A DNA stretch of 64,000 nt, taken from Chersky-840 sp036511675 (lineage in GTDB: Bacteria > Actinomycetota > Acidimicrobiia > Acidimicrobiales > UBA8190). Below, piece by piece: positions 1 to 7,298 of this stretch. The stretch's first letter is position 1; each line of letters begins with the position of its first letter. The notes below the pieces were generated by a model, which did no database searches, was not told where the DNA came from, and saw only the letters and a list, made by a program, of their open reading frames with translations. The translations under genes were made by a program, and so were the position numbers. The stretch is from contig DATCBU010000081.1 of assembly GCA_036511675.1 (NCBI GenBank), positions 1-64,000 on the forward strand, written 5' to 3'.

Positions 1-554
1 TGGTCTACGGCCAGGAGACCGACGAGACCACCATGCACCCCGACCTGGCCACGCGCTTCGACTACGACGCCGTGTTCGGGACCGTGCTCAACCGCTTCTG
101 CGTCCAGGCCGTGGTGGGCCATCCCCTGTCGGTGTACGGCACCGGCAACCAGACCCGGGGCATGCTCGACATCAGAGACACCCTGGCCTGTGTGGAGCTG
201 GCCCTATTGAATCCCGCCGCGGAGGGTGAGTTCCGGGTCTTCAACCAGTTCACCGAGTCCTTCTCAGTGCAGCAGATGGCCGAGATGGTGGCCGACGCCT
301 ACCCTGGAGCGGCGAAGATCGACCACGTCGAGGACCCCCGGGTGGAGAAGCAGGAGCACTACTACAACGCCGCGCACACCAAGCTCCTCGACCTGGGCCT
401 GGTGCCGCACCTGCTCGAAGAGCCCACCCTCAAGGGACTGCTCGAGGTCGTCGACCGTCACCGCGACCGCGTCGACCTCCAGGCCATCGCCCCCACGGTG
501 CAGTGGCGCAAGACCGCCAGCACCCTGAAGACGGGCGGGACCGCCTCGGCATAG
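1..554 (+). CDS. sqdB: UDP-sulfoquinovose synthase, C-terminal part (5' end outside window)
   Basis: The frame is already open at the window edge, with the first whole codon at position 3, and about 184 C-terminal residues are visible. The family (SQD1/SqdB, extended SDR fold) uses NAD to convert UDP-glucose plus sulfite into UDP-sulfoquinovose, the head-group donor of sulfolipids, in the cytoplasm. The visible blocks are close to those I know from plant SQD1: VYG, FDYDAVFGTVLNRFCVQA, VGHPLSVYG, QTRGMLDIRDT, EFRVFNQFTE and EEHYYNAAHTKL-like (here KQEHYYNAAHTKL). The Rossmann motif and the catalytic Thr-Tyr-Lys residues lie in the missing N-terminal part. No sulfoquinovosyltransferase follows in this window. 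The next gene starts 102 bases downstream. Confidence 0.9.
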   Translation, partial: VYGQETDETTMHPDLATRFDYDAVFGTVLNRFCVQAVVGHPLSVYGTGNQTRGMLDIRDTLACVELALLNPAAEGEFRVFNQFTESFSVQQMAEMVADAYPGAAKIDHVEDPRVEKQEHYYNAAHTKLLDLGLVPHLLEEPTLKGLLEVVDRHRDRVDLQAIAPTVQWRKTASTLKTGGTASA

Positions 555-643
555 TCCGGGGGTTCCGGGCCGGGCGTGAGGCGGGCCGCGCCCTGCGCCA
601 GTCGGGGGTGGTGATCGATCCGGGACGCGCACCTCACCGGCAA

Positions 644-649
644 TACTTT
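644..649 (+). promoter_or_regulatory. -10 hexamer TACTTT for a leaderless gene at 657
   Basis: TACTTT ends 7 bases before the ATG at 657, and no Shine-Dalgarno sequence lies between. This matches the TAnnnT-6/7-start layout seen repeatedly in the window and predicts transcription starting at or next to the ATG. No convincing -35 box is visible. Confidence 0.45.
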
Positions 650-656
650 CGACCAC

Positions 657-3023
657 ATGACCGGGACCCGACTCTCCACGCGCCCCCGGACCCGTCGATC
701 TCCCGTCCCCGACCTGCTCGGGCTGCTCTGGGTCGTGGCCGCGGCCGGTGCGGTCCTGGCGCCGGCGTTGTGGCACGGCCCCTACCTCGGGGCGTTCGAC
801 TGGGTGTCGCGCTTCGGCCTGTCGCAGAACCCCAAGGTCGTGGTCCACGACCGCCAGGCCTTCGACCAGATCGCCGAATTCATCCCGTGGACCAAGCTGG
901 CGTGGACGCAGGTGCACCACGGGCAGCTCCCGCTGTGGAACCCTTCGAGCGTCCTCGGCCTCCCCCTGGCCCTCAATTGGCAGGCGGGCACGTTCAGCGT
1001 GCCGGTCGTGCTCGGGTACCTCTTCCCCGTGAGCATGGCTTACACCGTCCAGGTGCTGGCCACACTCGTCATCGCCGGCACCGGGGTCTATGTGCTCGGC
1101 CGGGTGCTGCACCTGAGCGTGGTCAGTTGCGTCATGGCGGCCACGGTCTACGAACTGAGCGGACCGTTCTTCGGCTGGCTGGGCTGGCCCATCGCGTCGG
1201 TGATGTCCTGGATGGGCTGGCTGTTCGCCGCCACCCTGCTCGTGGTGCACGGCGGTCGCCGCGCCCGTGCCGTCGCCTTCTTCGCCGTCGTGCTCGCCTG
1301 TGCCGTCTACGCCGGGCAACCCGACACCCTCGTGTTGTTGGGCTCGGCCTTCCTCGTCTTCGTCGCCGCCCTCCTCGTCCCCCGAGCGGCGGTCTTCGGT
1401 GGTGCCGGGCCCATCCGTCGCCCTCTGATCGACACGGGGCTGGCCGTGGTGGCCGGAGCCGCTCTCAGCGCCCCGCTACTGCTCCCTGGACTCCAACTCG
1501 TGTCGGGCTCGGTTCGCACCGGCAAGAGCCTGAGCCAGGCGGTCTCGGTCCAGAGCGTGGTCCTCCTTCCCTTCCAGGGATTCGACGGCCTCCCCGTGGC
1601 CGGCAGCCGGTTCTTCGGGTCGGGGTACTACACGAAATCGGTGGCCTACGTGGGTGTGATCGCCGTGGTGTTCGCCGTGGTGGCCGTGATGGGCGCGCTC
1701 AAGCTCAGGACGCGTCGTCCCGAGGTGATCGCCTTCAGTGCCGTCGCCCTGGCCATGGGGGCCATCGTCTACCTCCCCATCGTGGAGTCGGCCCTCACCG
1801 GCCTCCCTCTCGTCGGCAGCGTCCTGTGGCGCCGAGCGACCATCCCGATGGTGTTCGCCGTGGCCGTGCTGGCCGGCATGGGGACCGACGTCGTGGTGCG
1901 ATCGCACGGGACCGCCGCGGTCCGGCGATGGTGCGGCACCGCCTTCGCCGTGGCCGCCATCGTCCTGGTGGCATTGTGGGCCTTCGGCCGCGGCCGGCTC
2001 CCTTCGATGGAGGCGTCCATCCGGGCGCGGAGCTTCATCTGGCCCGCGGCGGCCACGGCGGTGGGCCTGGGGCTGAGCGCCGTGCTCGTCCTCGGGGCCC
2101 GACGCCGGCGTCACCGGGTCGACGCCGCCCACGGCAGGGGGTGGCTCGGTGCCGGACACGTGGCGGCGGGATTGTTCCTGGTGTGCGAGACCGCATTCCT
2201 CGTGAGCGCCGGCGCGCCCTTGTGGGCATCGAGCCCGACCTACGTCACCTCCACCCGGGCCGAAGCCACGCTGGCGCGGGCGGTGGGATCGGCGGTCGTC
2301 GGGTTCGGGGCCAATACGTGCTTCGGCGACCAGCTCGGGATCGTCCCCGACTACAACGTCGCCCTCGGCATCAAAGAATTCGCCGTCTACGAGCCGCTGA
2401 TCCCCCGGACCTACGGCGAGTCGTGGCGCACGTACACGGGGCAGCTCGCCGCCCCGGTGCAGTTCCCGGGCGTGCCCTTCTCGGTCTTCTGCCCGGCGGT
2501 GACATCGGCGTCGACGGCGCGGCGCTACGGCGTCGGCTTCGTCCTGGAAAAAGCCGGGGCGCGCGGGCCTCGGGGGGCGGTCTTCGACACGAAGGTCGGA
2601 GACGAGGACCTGTACCGGATACCCGGTGCCGGCATGGCCACGCTCGTCCCGGTGCCAGGGGCGTCTTCTCCCGATACCAAGGCTGCGGACACGAAGGCGA
2701 CCGTCGTACCCGTCACCGGGAAGGACCCGGCCTCGTTGCGGATCGTGACCACGGGCTCGGGCTACCAGGTCCTGCAGATACGGCTCACCGCCGTGCCCGG
2801 TTGGCACGCCACCATCGACGGCCGGGTGCTGGCGCTGACGCGTTTCAGCGGGGTAATGCTCGAGGCCAGGATCCCCCCCGGTCGACACGTCATCGAGCTC
2901 AGGTATTGGCCCATCGCCTTCACGGTGGGCATCGTGCTCGCCGTCATCGGCGCCCTGGGACTGGTGGTGGCGCTGGTGGTCGGCCGCAGGCGACGGGGCG
3001 CGCCCGCTACCGGCCCAACGTGA
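657..3023 (+). CDS. YfhO-like polytopic membrane protein (GT-C fold candidate)
   Basis: This 788-residue protein has a hydrophobic segment at about residues 20-41. It is followed by an extracytoplasmic loop with the YfhO/GT-C signature (IAEFIPWTK..., GQLPLWNPSSVLGLPLALN), where GT-C enzymes place acidic catalytic residues. About a dozen further membrane segments follow, then a soluble domain from about residue 520. The C-terminus has the family's beta-domain pattern (VPGWHATIDGR, then IPPGRHVIELRY) followed by a last membrane helix and a basic tail. Family members such as Bacillus YfhO act in glycosylation of cell-wall polymers using lipid-linked sugars. The substrate here is unknown. It lies between a sulfolipid-head-group gene and a GT2 gene and overlaps the latter tail to tail by 17 bases. 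Confidence 0.7.
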   Translation: MTGTRLSTRPRTRRSPVPDLLGLLWVVAAAGAVLAPALWHGPYLGAFDWVSRFGLSQNPKVVVHDRQAFDQIAEFIPWTKLAWTQVHHGQLPLWNPSSVLGLPLALNWQAGTFSVPVVLGYLFPVSMAYTVQVLATLVIAGTGVYVLGRVLHLSVVSCVMAATVYELSGPFFGWLGWPIASVMSWMGWLFAATLLVVHGGRRARAVAFFAVVLACAVYAGQPDTLVLLGSAFLVFVAALLVPRAAVFGGAGPIRRPLIDTGLAVVAGAALSAPLLLPGLQLVSGSVRTGKSLSQAVSVQSVVLLPFQGFDGLPVAGSRFFGSGYYTKSVAYVGVIAVVFAVVAVMGALKLRTRRPEVIAFSAVALAMGAIVYLPIVESALTGLPLVGSVLWRRATIPMVFAVAVLAGMGTDVVVRSHGTAAVRRWCGTAFAVAAIVLVALWAFGRGRLPSMEASIRARSFIWPAAATAVGLGLSAVLVLGARRRRHRVDAAHGRGWLGAGHVAAGLFLVCETAFLVSAGAPLWASSPTYVTSTRAEATLARAVGSAVVGFGANTCFGDQLGIVPDYNVALGIKEFAVYEPLIPRTYGESWRTYTGQLAAPVQFPGVPFSVFCPAVTSASTARRYGVGFVLEKAGARGPRGAVFDTKVGDEDLYRIPGAGMATLVPVPGASSPDTKAADTKATVVPVTGKDPASLRIVTTGSGYQVLQIRLTAVPGWHATIDGRVLALTRFSGVMLEARIPPGRHVIELRYWPIAFTVGIVLAVIGALGLVVALVVGRRRRGAPATGPT

Positions 3024-3906
3024 GATCGCCGGGGGCCACGGGGTCCTCGACGAGACCTTTGCTGGGCACCCACCACTCGAAGGGCAGGTTCTGGGTCTCT
3101 ACCAATTCGCGCCACGTGGCACGCAGGCCGTCGTCGTCACGCGCCCCGAGCCCCCGCCACACCTTGCCGATCTGATCGGTGAGGTCGGTGGCATTGAGCG
3201 CGGCGGCACCCTGGCGCAGCTTTCGGACGAACTGCTCCTCGGAGCGGTAGGGGAAGTGCCGGATCTGGAGTCCGGCGGTCCGTGTCCCCCCACGCGACAC
3301 CCCGTGGTTGCCATAGGCCACCCGGGCCCGGCGCGAGGCGCGGAATGCCACCTTGTGCAACCGGTTGGGCTGGGTCTTGCGCCAGCGCAGGCGGCGGACC
3401 GGGTCCGGCTCGCTCAGGTCGTCGGCGGTCGTGGGGACGTGGTTGAACATCGGCGCCTGGACCACCGCCGCGTCACACGCCGTCAGCCAGTCCACCACCG
3501 AGCCCGTGGGGGACAACCAGATCTCGTCGGCGTCGAAGGGGATGACCCAATCCGCCCCGGCGCGCGCCGCAGCGCGCGCCAACAGGGTCGTCTTCTCGCC
3601 TTGGTAGTAGTCCGGCAGCCGGTCCATGAGGACCGTGACGGGATACGACCGGGCCAGGTCCGCGAGGATCTCGTGGGTCCCGTCGGTGGAGAGGTTGTCG
3701 GCGATCAGGACCCGCTGCACCCCCTGCCCGAGGAGGTGCCGGACCACGGTGCCGATGATGTCCGCCTCGTCCTTGACCATCCCGACGGCCCACACCCCTC
3801 CCGAGCCGCCGCCCACGTCGGGAACGGGGTCGAGATGCCGTCGTGCCGCCGCGCTGTGACCGAACCACCCCGGCTCGCGCTTCAGCCGCTTGGGCACGGC
3901 GGTCAC
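3007..3906 (-). CDS. GT2-type glycosyltransferase
   Basis: This 299-residue soluble protein has a GT-A nucleotide-sugar-binding core. The first strand carries VGMVKDEADIIGTVVRHLL (about residues 41-59), then IADNLSTDGTHEIL (69-82), and the metal-binding DxD lies in IPFDADEIW (DAD at about 125-127). It resembles the Glyco_tranf_2_4 group, whose members add sugars in surface glycans. The C-terminal half has an aromatic- and Arg-rich acceptor region. The start is GTG at 3906; the first 35 residues are poorly conserved in appearance, so a later start is possible. It is transcribed against its neighbours: its stop overlaps the end of the upstream YfhO-like gene, and its start is 34 bases from the divergent sulfotransferase gene. 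Confidence 0.75.
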   Translation of the reverse strand: MTAVPKRLKREPGWFGHSAAARRHLDPVPDVGGGSGGVWAVGMVKDEADIIGTVVRHLLGQGVQRVLIADNLSTDGTHEILADLARSYPVTVLMDRLPDYYQGEKTTLLARAAARAGADWVIPFDADEIWLSPTGSVVDWLTACDAAVVQAPMFNHVPTTADDLSEPDPVRRLRWRKTQPNRLHKVAFRASRRARVAYGNHGVSRGGTRTAGLQIRHFPYRSEEQFVRKLRQGAAALNATDLTDQIGKVWRGLGARDDDGLRATWRELVETQNLPFEWWVPSKGLVEDPVAPGDLTLGR

Positions 3907-3940
3907 GCTAGCGCGGTGCCGCTACGATCCCGGTCCAGCG

Positions 3941-4870
3941 ATGCCTCTGCCGAATCTCTTCATCATCGGCGCTCCCAAGAGCGGGACGACGTCGCTGCAC
4001 CGGTACCTGGACCAGCATCCGCGCATCTCCATGTCGGGGGTGAAAGAACCCAAGTTCTTCCTCACCGAGGGGTCGCGGCCGCATCATCGGGGCCCCGGGG
4101 ACGAGCGCGCCGATCGGGGCTACGTGATCCGGCGCGACACCTACGAGACCCTGTTCGAGTACCCCACGGGCCCCGGGGGATACGCGGGGGAGTCCACGCC
4201 GTACTACCTGTGGGACCCCCACGCCGCCCGCCGGATCCGAGAGCTGGTCCCCGAGGCACGCCTCGTGGCCGTGCTGCGCGAGCCCACCCTGCGCGCCTAT
4301 TCCAATTGGGCAGATCTCCGCGAACAGGGACGCGAGAAGCTCGACTTCGCCTCCGCCATGGCCGCCGAGGAGGAGCGCCGCCGGCTCGACTGGGAACCGT
4401 TCTGGCTCTACCGGGAGCTCGGCCTCTACGGCAAGCAGCTGGCCCGGTTGTTCACCCTGTTCCCGCCCTCGCAGGTCAAGGTCCTGTTGGCCGAGGACCT
4501 GGCGAGCGCGCCCGACGCGGCGGTGGCCGCCGTCTTTTCCTTCCTGGGGCTCGATCCCCTGGGTCATGCGCTCGAGGACGAGCGCCTCAACCAGACCATG
4601 TACAAGCCAGTGGACCGCAAGAGCCGGATGCTCGAGTCGCTGTTCGAGCGGGGCCAGCGAGCCCGGCCCATCGTGCCGCGTCCGGTGCGGCGCCTGGCCC
4701 GGGAGGCCGTGCGCCGGCGACTGCGCTCCCAAGCGACCTCGGGATCGCACGGGTCGCGCTTGCGCCACGAGTACGTCGAGGTGTTCACCGAAGACCGCCG
4801 CACCCTCGAGAGCCTGGGCGTCGACGTCACGAGCTGGGACCGCAAGGACCCCGCCGCTGAGGGAAACTAG
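3941..4870 (+). CDS. PAPS-dependent sulfotransferase domain protein
   Basis: This is a 309-residue cytoplasmic protein of the Sulfotransfer_1 type, which transfers sulfate from PAPS to hydroxyl groups of sugars or lipids. The 5'-phosphosulfate loop is PKSGTTSL at about residues 12-19. The 3'-phosphate-binding strand-helix is LVAVLREPTLRAYSNW at about residues 108-123, with the Arg and Ser of the family. A KEPKFF motif between them matches bacterial heparan-sulfate-sulfotransferase-like members. I chose the ATG at 3941 because the glycine loop then sits at its usual place near the N-terminus; the frame is open 17 codons further upstream. Together with sqdB at the window edge it suggests a sulfur-containing surface glycan or glycolipid. 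The true acceptor cannot be read from the sequence. Confidence 0.85.
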   Translation: MPLPNLFIIGAPKSGTTSLHRYLDQHPRISMSGVKEPKFFLTEGSRPHHRGPGDERADRGYVIRRDTYETLFEYPTGPGGYAGESTPYYLWDPHAARRIRELVPEARLVAVLREPTLRAYSNWADLREQGREKLDFASAMAAEEERRRLDWEPFWLYRELGLYGKQLARLFTLFPPSQVKVLLAEDLASAPDAAVAAVFSFLGLDPLGHALEDERLNQTMYKPVDRKSRMLESLFERGQRARPIVPRPVRRLAREAVRRRLRSQATSGSHGSRLRHEYVEVFTEDRRTLESLGVDVTSWDRKDPAAEGN

Positions 4871-4905
4871 GCCCATGTCCTGCGGAAACAGGCTGCACCT
4901 GGCGC

Positions 4906-4911
4906 TATACT
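4906..4911 (+). promoter_or_regulatory. Candidate -10 box TATACT upstream of the methyltransferase gene
   Basis: TATACT matches the bacterial -10 consensus at five of six positions and lies in the 125-base gap after the sulfotransferase gene. It predicts an RNA start near 4918 and a leader of about 78 bases. The -35 region is not consensus, so this is a moderate call. Confidence 0.4.
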
Positions 4912-4995
4912 CGGGCCTTTCGGGGACGGGGGGCCGGTGGCGCAGCGCGCGGTGATGGCGGGGGAGCGACGACGGCACACCGGGCGCGTCTGGCG

Positions 4996-5724
4996 ATGAC
5001 CACCCACTCCCTGCAGCAGCTCTACGAGGATCCGGCCACCCCACTCATCTCGGGATCGCCGCGCGCCAAGGCCCAGACCGAGATGCTCATCGGGCTCACC
5101 GCCGGCGCGCACCGGCGCTTGCGCGCCATCGACGTCGGATGTGGCGAAGGGACCTGGACGGCCATGGCGGCGCAGGGCGCTCGCCAAGCCGGCATCGACA
5201 TCACGATCCTCGGCCTCGACTGGTCCGTGACCGCACTCAACCAGGCCCGGGGCCACGGGCTCGAGGTCATGCGGGGCTCGGTCGAGCACCCCGGGCTCCC
5301 CCTGGGCTCCGCCAGCGTCGACGTCATCATCGTCAGCGAGCTCATCGAGCATCTCGTCGACACCGACACCGTCCTCTCCGAAGCCCGGCGCGTCCTCGTC
5401 CCGGGGGGGAGCCTCCTGCTCTCCACCCCCAACCTGGCCGCGTGGTACAACCGGGCCCTTCTCATGGTCGGCGTCCAGCCCATGTTCACCGAGGTGAGCC
5501 TGCAGGGCATCTACGGCCGTCCCGGGCACGAGGTCGTGGGCCACCTCCGGGTCTTCACCCGTCGGGCGCTCCAGGCCCTGCTCGTGGCGCACGGCTTCGT
5601 CGACGTCACCATCACGGGCGCGCCCTATCACGACGTGCCCCGGCCCCTGCGGCCCCTCGACCGCCTTCTGTGTCGGACCCCGAGCCTCTCGTCCATCCTC
5701 CTGGCCTCGGCCCACGCTCCCTGA
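4996..5724 (+). CDS. Class I SAM-dependent methyltransferase
   Basis: This 242-residue protein has the Methyltransf_11/25 layout. Motif I is AIDVGCGEGTW (about residues 44-54), the acidic end of strand 2 is GLDWS, and motif IV lies in DVIIVSELIEHLVDTD. A post-motif segment ARRVLVPGGSLLLSTPN follows. The SELIEHL motif is common in methyltransferases acting on glycans, quinones or lipids. The C-terminal LRVFTRRALQALL segment resembles the acceptor region of sugar or lipid methyltransferases. Context within the glycan island suggests methylation of a sugar or polyprenyl-linked intermediate, which is inference. ATG at 4996 has only a weak ribosome-binding site. Confidence 0.75.
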   Translation: MTTHSLQQLYEDPATPLISGSPRAKAQTEMLIGLTAGAHRRLRAIDVGCGEGTWTAMAAQGARQAGIDITILGLDWSVTALNQARGHGLEVMRGSVEHPGLPLGSASVDVIIVSELIEHLVDTDTVLSEARRVLVPGGSLLLSTPNLAAWYNRALLMVGVQPMFTEVSLQGIYGRPGHEVVGHLRVFTRRALQALLVAHGFVDVTITGAPYHDVPRPLRPLDRLLCRTPSLSSILLASAHAP

Positions 5725-5801
5725 ACACACGCTGCTCCGTGACCCTACGCGGCTCCCCGAGCACCCTCCGAGTCGGTCCGCTAGGCACGGGACGAGGGGA
5801 A

Positions 5802-5819
5802 ATCGTCAGATGTGACGAT
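5802..5819. promoter_or_regulatory. Perfect 18-bp inverted repeat, candidate operator
   Basis: ATCGTCA, a 4-base spacer GATG, and TGACGAT form a perfect dyad with 7-base arms in the 211-base gap upstream of the GT4 gene. The size and symmetry suit a dimeric helix-turn-helix regulator. It is not followed by T residues, so a terminator is less likely. The cognate regulator is unknown. Confidence 0.4.
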
Positions 5820-5935
5820 GAGAACCGGCCCGACCGATCCATAAAGTCAGCGGTGAAGGGCATTCCACGTGCCGCGACGCGCCTTGAGCGCGCCTGACGC
5901 GTGGACGCGCTGTCGTCCGCTGGGGGGGGGATGAG

Positions 5936-7234
5936 GTGACCGAGGTCGAGCGTCTGGGGGGGGTCTTGGCTGTTCGTGCCGAGGAGGGCATCCTGCCCGG
6001 GGAGCTGCGCCCGCCACAATCCTCGGGCACCGGCCGGGACGAGCTCCAACTCGAACCCGACCTGCGCACCGACGAATTCGCCACCGCCCGTCTCGACAAG
6101 GTGGCCGCCCGGGCCCTCGAGATCGGCCTGCGCCGCGTCCAGGTGCTGGCCTGGCGCGACTTCGAGGACCCCGAAGCCGGGGGGTCCGAGCTCCACGCCC
6201 ACCGCATGGCGGCAGCCTGGGCCCGCGCCGGCATCGAGATCTCGATGCGCACGTCAGCTGCTCCGGGCCAAGAGTCCATCTCGATGCGCGAGGGATACCA
6301 GGTGATCCGCAAGTCGGGTCGTTACGGGGTCTTCCCCCGCAGCGCGCTCAGCGGCATGGTAGGTCGGCGGGGACGGCCCGACGGTCTGATCGAGATCTGG
6401 AACGGCATGCCGTTCTTCACGCCGCTGTGGGCGCGTTGCCCGCGCATCGTCTTCCTCCACCACGTCCACGCCGCGATGTGGCGCATGGTGCTCACCCCCC
6501 ACCTGGCACGCGTGGGCGAGACCATCGAGCTCCGCCTCGCCCCACCTGTGTACCGACACAGCCGCGTCCTCACGCCTTCCACCTCGTCGCGCGACGAGAT
6601 CCTCTCGATGCTGGGCCTCGACGCCTCCCGGGTGAGCGTGGTCCCGCCGGGTGTGGACGCCCGGTTCGTCCCCGGTGCCGGCCGGTCCCGGGTCCCCCTG
6701 GTGTTGGCGGTGGGTCGGTTGGTCCCGGTGAAGCGACTCGAGCTCCTCGTCGACGCCGTGGCCCGCGCCCGTGAGGTTGTCCCGGATCTCCGCCTCCTCG
6801 TGATCGGTGAAGGCTACGAGCGTCCCCTGCTCGAAGCCAAGGTCCGTGAGGTCGGCGGGACGTCGTGGATCGACCTCGCCGGCCACGTCTCCGATGACGA
6901 CCTCGCCGACGCCTACCGACGGGCCTGGGTCCTGGCCAGCACCTCGTTGCGCGAGGGATGGAACATGACGATCACCGAGGCCGGCGCGTGCGGCACTCCG
7001 GCGGTGGTCTCGGACATCGCCGGGCATCGCGACGCGCTCGCCGACGGAGTGAGCGGGCTCCTGGTCGACCCCGGTGATGCCTTTGTCGACGCGCTGGTCC
7101 GGGTCCTCACCGACACGGCGCTGCGCCACAGCTTGGCCCGGGGGGCGATGTCGCGATCCGCCAACCTCACCTGGGACGCCACTGCCGCCACAGTGCTCCA
7201 GGCGCTGGTGGAAGAAGCCGAAGGGCGGCTGTAG
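5936..7234 (+). CDS. GT4-family glycosyltransferase
   Basis: This 432-residue protein has the GT-B fold. The N-terminal Rossmann half starts near residue 63 with VLAWRDFEDPEAGGSELHAH, a signature of family 4 transferases, and includes IWNGMPFF and IVFLHHVH. The C-terminal half opens with VLAVGRLVPVKRLELLV (about residues 252-268) and ends with the EX7E nucleotide-sugar motif in REGWNMTITEAGACGTP. It should be a retaining transferase using an activated sugar at the cytoplasmic face. The first ~60 residues look non-conserved. GTG at 5936 follows a run of eight G residues, and an internal start is possible. It ends 62 bases from the convergent AftD-like gene. Confidence 0.8.
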   Translation: MTEVERLGGVLAVRAEEGILPGELRPPQSSGTGRDELQLEPDLRTDEFATARLDKVAARALEIGLRRVQVLAWRDFEDPEAGGSELHAHRMAAAWARAGIEISMRTSAAPGQESISMREGYQVIRKSGRYGVFPRSALSGMVGRRGRPDGLIEIWNGMPFFTPLWARCPRIVFLHHVHAAMWRMVLTPHLARVGETIELRLAPPVYRHSRVLTPSTSSRDEILSMLGLDASRVSVVPPGVDARFVPGAGRSRVPLVLAVGRLVPVKRLELLVDAVARAREVVPDLRLLVIGEGYERPLLEAKVREVGGTSWIDLAGHVSDDDLADAYRRAWVLASTSLREGWNMTITEAGACGTPAVVSDIAGHRDALADGVSGLLVDPGDAFVDALVRVLTDTALRHSLARGAMSRSANLTWDATAATVLQALVEEAEGRL

Positions 7235-7279
7235 CCGCACCGCAGCACCACCTCATCGGTTCGCACCACGCCCCCGCAC

Positions 7280-7298
7280 GACGCGCCCGCAGGGCGTC
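7280..7298. terminator. Weak hairpin between convergent genes
   Basis: A seven-pair stem with a two-base bulge (arms GACGCGCCC and GGGCGTC, loop GCA) lies between the GT4 gene and the convergent AftD-like gene and touches the latter's stop codon. There is no T-tract. This is only a possible bidirectional terminator. Confidence 0.25.

Noticed and set aside
503..3175. Long open frame (890 codons) over the first YfhO-like gene
   Set aside because: Arg/Pro/Gly-rich translation without domains; a shadow frame caused by high GC, while the true frame has membrane helices and family motifs.
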